In this document: piece by piece, positions 2,904-5,738 of the stretch
How the letters are laid out: each line of letters opens with the position of its first letter
How positions within the stretch are numbered: position 1 is the stretch's first letter
Origin: JBGLNJ01 sp964353405
GTDB lineage: Bacteria > Chloroflexota > Anaerolineae > Fen-1058
Length of the DNA stretch: 5,738 bases
Assembly (NCBI GenBank): GCA_964353405.1
Contig: CAYGWJ010000466.1
Location: 1 to 5,738, forward strand
Direction of reading: 5' to 3'
Made by a program: the position numbers and the translations under genes
The notes under the pieces: model-generated
Told to the model about the DNA's origin: nothing
The model's database searches: none
The model's input: only the letters and a program-made list of their open reading frames with translations

Positions 2904-5738
2904 TTGTCGCTCATTTCGATCTTGACTTGGTCGGCGATCCCCAAGTCGTTGAGGATTTGCTTTAGCTCGACCACCAGGTTGCTTGAAGCGTCCGGGCCGA
3001 CGGTCAAGGTGAAATCCACTTGCACTTTGAGGTCTTGGCCCGATCTCAGCTTGGGGATGAGCTTGGTGCCCAAACGATTCCAGGTCTCTGGCGGTAAATC
3101 TCCAAACAAGTGAAGTTGACGGACTTGAGCCGATGTGGTGAAGGTGGCGGTAATGGTCATATTGCCATCCACCGTGATACTCGCCGGGTTGTCCGCGCCG
3201 GTCAAGCCGCCACTCCAGCCAGCAAAATGCCATCCAGGGTCAGGATTGGCTTGCAGTTTTACGACCGTTCCCGAAGCGTAGGTCGTCTGGCTAGGCGTGC
3301 TCGTCACCGACCCGTTGCCCCCAACATTAACCGTCAGCGCGTAAGCTTGTGGCGGTGTTTGAGCGAAGGCGGCCGTGACGACCAGGTTGTCGCTTGCCGT
3401 GACATGAACTGGGTTAGCCGCATCTGTCACGTCACCACTCCAGCCGACGAAATACCGACCAGGGTCAGGGGTCGCCTGCAACGTAACTACTGTGCCAGGA
3501 ACATAGGTCGCTTGGTTAGGAATCCTCGTCACCGACCCGTTGCCTGCGACTTGCACTGTCAGTGTGCAGGTGGGCTTGAACTTTAGTTCTTGCGCTTTGG
3601 CTTTCTTCAGCAGGTACACGTCGGATTCAAAGGCCACTTCATCGGCGGGCAAAGGCTCCTTGTACCACACATGCTCATACGTGCCATCGGGCTGTTGGCC
3701 GGACGCCAAGCCAAAATCACCTCGCTCGACAAACTCTGGAATCTTGCTGCGCAGGTAGGCATCCGGGTCGAGCAGCCGGTCTAGCGCGCCGGTGAGGAAC
3801 GCCTGCCGCAGACTCATCAGCGGCCACGCCCCCGTGTCTTTGAACGCAGGCGGCCAGCGCCGATCCAGGTAGCCCGCGCCGGGCGATTCGTTCAATAGCG
3901 ATTGCGACTTCATTGCGTCAATCACGCGGCCACACAACGTCTGCCCCGTGCTGGAATGGCCCGCGCCGAGGTCAATCACGCGCAGGCCGCTTTCTTCCTG
4001 GCCGCCTGCCCGCGCAGGCGCATCGGCCAGCACGACAAAGCGATAACTGGCCCAGACTTCGTTACGGGCTTCTTCTTCGGCGTCGCGTACCTCACCCTGG
4101 ATGTCGGTCAGCTCGCTGTGGTCAAACTCGCCGCCCAGCGTGCCCTCGTCCAAGTCGCGCTTGACGTGCTTCCAGGCCAGCCACGTTTCCACTTTTTCGT
4201 GCAACTCGCGCCCTGGCTTTTTCAGGCACCACACCAACGCGCCGGGGTGCAGGCGGCGCGAGACGCCTTTCTGTTTCGCCCAGTTCAGAATCCGCTCTCG
4301 CACTCCGCTACTCTCCGCACCACTCCACTCAAGAGCTGGCTCCATCACCTGCAAGGTTAGCTTGGGAGAATCGGACACGTTGGCGCTATCGGAGCGAAAA
4401 TACTCGGCCGGGATCGAGCGCCCTTTGTCGAACTCGGCCTGAACAAGTTTCCTCATGGCAGGCCGAACCTCGGCCTCCGCGTCGAGCGAAGCGCGGCGTT
4501 CGTTGACCACTTTTTTGAGCGTGGGCTGATGATGGACGCGGAATCCGTCCGAGCCGACGCGGCGGACATAGTAAGCTCGCGCTTCCAGTGCAAAGGCAGC
4601 GGTATCTACTGAAGTCGTGTCCACCTCCGGCTCGCACAAGGCAAAGCGCAGCTCGGGCAAGTGCGCCACCTTGTCGGCCTGGCCGCCGGACGACTCGAAA
4701 AAGATGGCCGCGCCGACACGGCGATGAATGTCTTGCAGCGCATCCTTGGTGTCCACGTCCAGCGTGCGGGCGTGTGCTTGCGCGCCGGCGATGTCGGCCT
4801 CAATCGCCGCCATCAGCCTGGACTCACCCAACTGCCCCAGCACAACGCTGCGAAATTCGGGCACATCCAGCGGTGCGGAACCCAGTGTGATGAGCGGCTC
4901 GTGCCGCGCGTGGGTAAAAGCGTCGCGATAGGCCCAGGAAATCCATTGCGCCAGCATTGCCAGCGTGCCGCGCGTCTGCTGATACTGGGGGAGGGTCTGC
5001 CACTTGCGCTGAAAGACCGACAGCGTGGCTGGATGAAACGGGTAGCACGCCTCGAACCGATTCTGCAAAAACTCGCGCGCCTTGACCTCGCCCCCACCCT
5101 GGCCCTCCCCCGCCTGCAGGGGAGGGGATACGATGGCGGTGTATTCGGGCGGCAACTGGGCGCGGCGCTCGAAACACCAATCCGCAAAGGCTTTGGACAC
5201 CAGCCTGCGAGCTCGGTCCTTGCCCAGGCTTTCAAACAGTCGCCGACGCAGCACCTCGCTGATTTCGGCTTCGTCGTTGACGATGACGGGCTTGGCGACT
5301 GCGCCGACGATCTTGAGAATCTTGTCCTGCCATTGCAAGTCCCAATCGGTCATTTCCGTCTGGCTGCGTGGCAGGCTGATGACGGCCACGCGATTGTGCG
5401 TGCTCACAAACCCGCGCATGATGTTGTGCATAAAGGCGTGGAATGGCTCGGCCAGCCATTTGTGCCGCGCCAGTCCGTTGAGCACTTCGTCGAACAGGAG
5501 CAACACCGGCCCGCCCGCCAGCTCGATGAGGCGGTTGATCGTGTCGGTGCCAGGTGGGTCTTTTTCGGCGGCTGTGCCCAATGCTTTGACGCCTTCATCG
5601 CCGGCAAGCTGCCGCGCGATGTCAATCCAGGGCGTTTCGTGGCCTTCCTGCGGATCCCAGGCGTTGCCGACAAAGACGGCCACTTTGGCTTGGGGCACAG
5701 CGGACAAGCGAGCCTCCTGAAGCAACCCTGCCACACCG
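2900..5738 (-). CDS. DUF499-family ATPase with C-terminal divergent InlB-type repeats (5' partial)
   Basis: The frame is open to the window edge; the GTG at 5734 is internal. At least 944 residues are visible. Numbering from 5734, residues 76-84 (PVLLLFDEV) are a Walker B strand with Asp82-Glu83; the Walker A loop is expected upstream, outside the window. ISLPRSQTEMTDW (119-131) and CYPFHPATLSVF (230-241) follow in the ATPase core. Residues 401-700 are a long, mostly helical region. Residues 722-790 and 797-865 are two divergent InlB-type repeats. The last 75 residues (QLHLFGDLPPETWNRLGTKL onward) return to DUF499-like sequence. DUF499 proteins are predicted ATPases, often next to DUF1156 methyltransferases and helicase or PLD nucleases in candidate defence islands; the biochemical role is not settled. 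No signal peptide can be judged because the N-terminus is missing. A GC palindrome interrupts the coding region at residues 203-211. The stop overlaps the start of the small downstream gene. Confidence 0.85.
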   Translation of the reverse strand, partial: GVAGLLQEARLSAVPQAKVAVFVGNAWDPQEGHETPWIDIARQLAGDEGVKALGTAAEKDPPGTDTINRLIELAGGPVLLLFDEVLNGLARHKWLAEPFHAFMHNIMRGFVSTHNRVAVISLPRSQTEMTDWDLQWQDKILKIVGAVAKPVIVNDEAEISEVLRRRLFESLGKDRARRLVSKAFADWCFERRAQLPPEYTAIVSPPLQAGEGQGGGEVKAREFLQNRFEACYPFHPATLSVFQRKWQTLPQYQQTRGTLAMLAQWISWAYRDAFTHARHEPLITLGSAPLDVPEFRSVVLGQLGESRLMAAIEADIAGAQAHARTLDVDTKDALQDIHRRVGAAIFFESSGGQADKVAHLPELRFALCEPEVDTTSVDTAAFALEARAYYVRRVGSDGFRVHHQPTLKKVVNERRASLDAEAEVRPAMRKLVQAEFDKGRSIPAEYFRSDSANVSDSPKLTLQVMEPALEWSGAESSGVRERILNWAKQKGVSRRLHPGALVWCLKKPGRELHEKVETWLAWKHVKRDLDEGTLGGEFDHSELTDIQGEVRDAEEEARNEVWASYRFVVLADAPARAGGQEESGLRVIDLGAGHSSTGQTLCGRVIDAMKSQSLLNESPGAGYLDRRWPPAFKDTGAWPLMSLRQAFLTGALDRLLDPDAYLRSKIPEFVERGDFGLASGQQPDGTYEHVWYKEPLPADEVAFESDVYLLKKAKAQELKFKPTCTLTVQVAGNGSVTRIPNQATYVPGTVVTLQATPDPGRYFVGWSGDVTDAANPVHVTASDNLVVTAAFAQTPPQAYALTVNVGGNGSVTSTPSQTTYASGTVVKLQANPDPGWHFAGWSGGLTGADNPASITVDGNMTITATFTTSAQVRQLHLFGDLPPETWNRLGTKLIPKLRSGQDLKVQVDFTLTVGPDASSNLVVELKQILNDLGIADQVKIEMSDK
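3140..3571 (-). repeat. Tandem pair of divergent InlB-type repeats inside the ATPase gene
   Basis: Two 69-residue units, encoded at 3365-3571 and 3140-3346, are joined by the six-residue linker AQTPPQ. Each has the same pattern: LTVxVxGNGSVTxxPxQxTY, then GTVVxLQAxPDPGxxFxGWSG, then NP and a closing strand ending TAAF or TATF. This is the signature of the divergent InlB B-repeat ('bacterial repeat') family, which is usually found on secreted or surface proteins. At DNA level the two copies are clearly related but well diverged; the longest shared block I see is CGTCACCGACCCGTTGCC. They replace what is normally a short linker before the conserved DUF499 end. Confidence 0.85.
5088..5128. repeat. 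GC-rich palindromic element inside the DUF499 coding region
   Basis: CCCTCCCC (5103-5110) pairs with GGGGAGGG (5119-5126) around an 8-base loop, and is preceded by CCCCCACCCTGG. It is translated in frame as SPPLQAGEGQGGGE, a sequence unlike the surrounding helical protein. The pattern resembles dispersed REP-like elements (C-rich arm, short loop, G-rich arm) that occur in many copies in some genomes and occasionally land inside genes without breaking the frame. Whether other copies exist cannot be told from this window. Confidence 0.5.

Noticed and set aside
2736..3233. A 165-codon minus-strand open frame overlapping the end of DUF499
   Set aside because: Most of it is an alternative frame of the InlB-type repeats and the C-terminus. 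Only the last part, from the GTG at 2903, looks like protein, and it is described as the small coupled gene.
3140..3571. CRISPR-like or satellite repeat
   Set aside because: There are only two units, they have diverged in DNA but are conserved in protein, and they lie wholly in frame within a gene, so they are protein domains.
5082..5720. A 212-codon plus-strand open frame opposite the ATPase
   Set aside because: It is Ser/Arg-rich, of the kind expected antisense to GC-rich coding DNA, and no recognisable motif is present. The minus-strand frame has clear Walker B and family motifs.

Overview
The window is a GC-rich bacterial accessory region. It looks like a rearranged restriction or defence-type island sitting beside a metabolic gene. 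No rRNA or marker gene fixes the taxonomy. The gene styles suggest Chloroflexota or a similar free-living lineage: a DUF499-type ATPase, an HNH nuclease paired with a small upstream gene, divergent InlB-type repeats, and a GC-palindrome inserted in a coding region. This is an inference of modest confidence.

Layout, left to right. (1) Positions 2-712, plus strand: an alpha/beta-hydrolase of the epoxide-hydrolase type whose 5' end lies outside the window, followed by a likely intrinsic terminator. (2) 868-1111, minus: a scar joining about 63 codons from the middle of a DUF499 gene directly to the last 16 codons of that gene's downstream partner. (3) 1127-1908, minus: an intact two-gene unit with its own promoter, made of a 118-residue small protein and a 140-residue HNH endonuclease. 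(4) 1976-2277, minus: a broken PD-(D/E)XK-like nuclease remnant. (5) 2275-2491, plus: a truncated second copy of the hydrolase 3' end. (6) 2647-2903, minus: a small frameshifted gene overlapping the end of the large gene. (7) 2900-5738, minus: a very large DUF499 ATPase, open to the right edge, with an unusual tandem pair of divergent InlB-type repeats near its C-terminus.

The main structural signal is a 425-bp direct repeat (496-920 and 2275-2699). It carries the hydrolase 3' end, the intergenic DNA and the last codons of the DUF499 partner gene. Copy 1 continues into a fragment of DUF499 whose intact counterpart lies at 5186-5377. Both repeats therefore border the same kind of locus, but in copy 1 the locus has been almost entirely deleted. 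Differences in the hydrolase part are nearly all synonymous (8 of 9 by my count), so the copies seem to have diverged as working genes in separate lineages before being brought together.

Functionally, DUF499 proteins are predicted ATPases commonly found beside DUF1156-type DNA methyltransferases and helicase/nuclease genes in candidate defence islands. Any methyltransferase would lie beyond the right edge. The HNH unit and the nuclease remnant fit the same island theme. The hydrolase is probably unrelated host metabolism that marks the island boundary.
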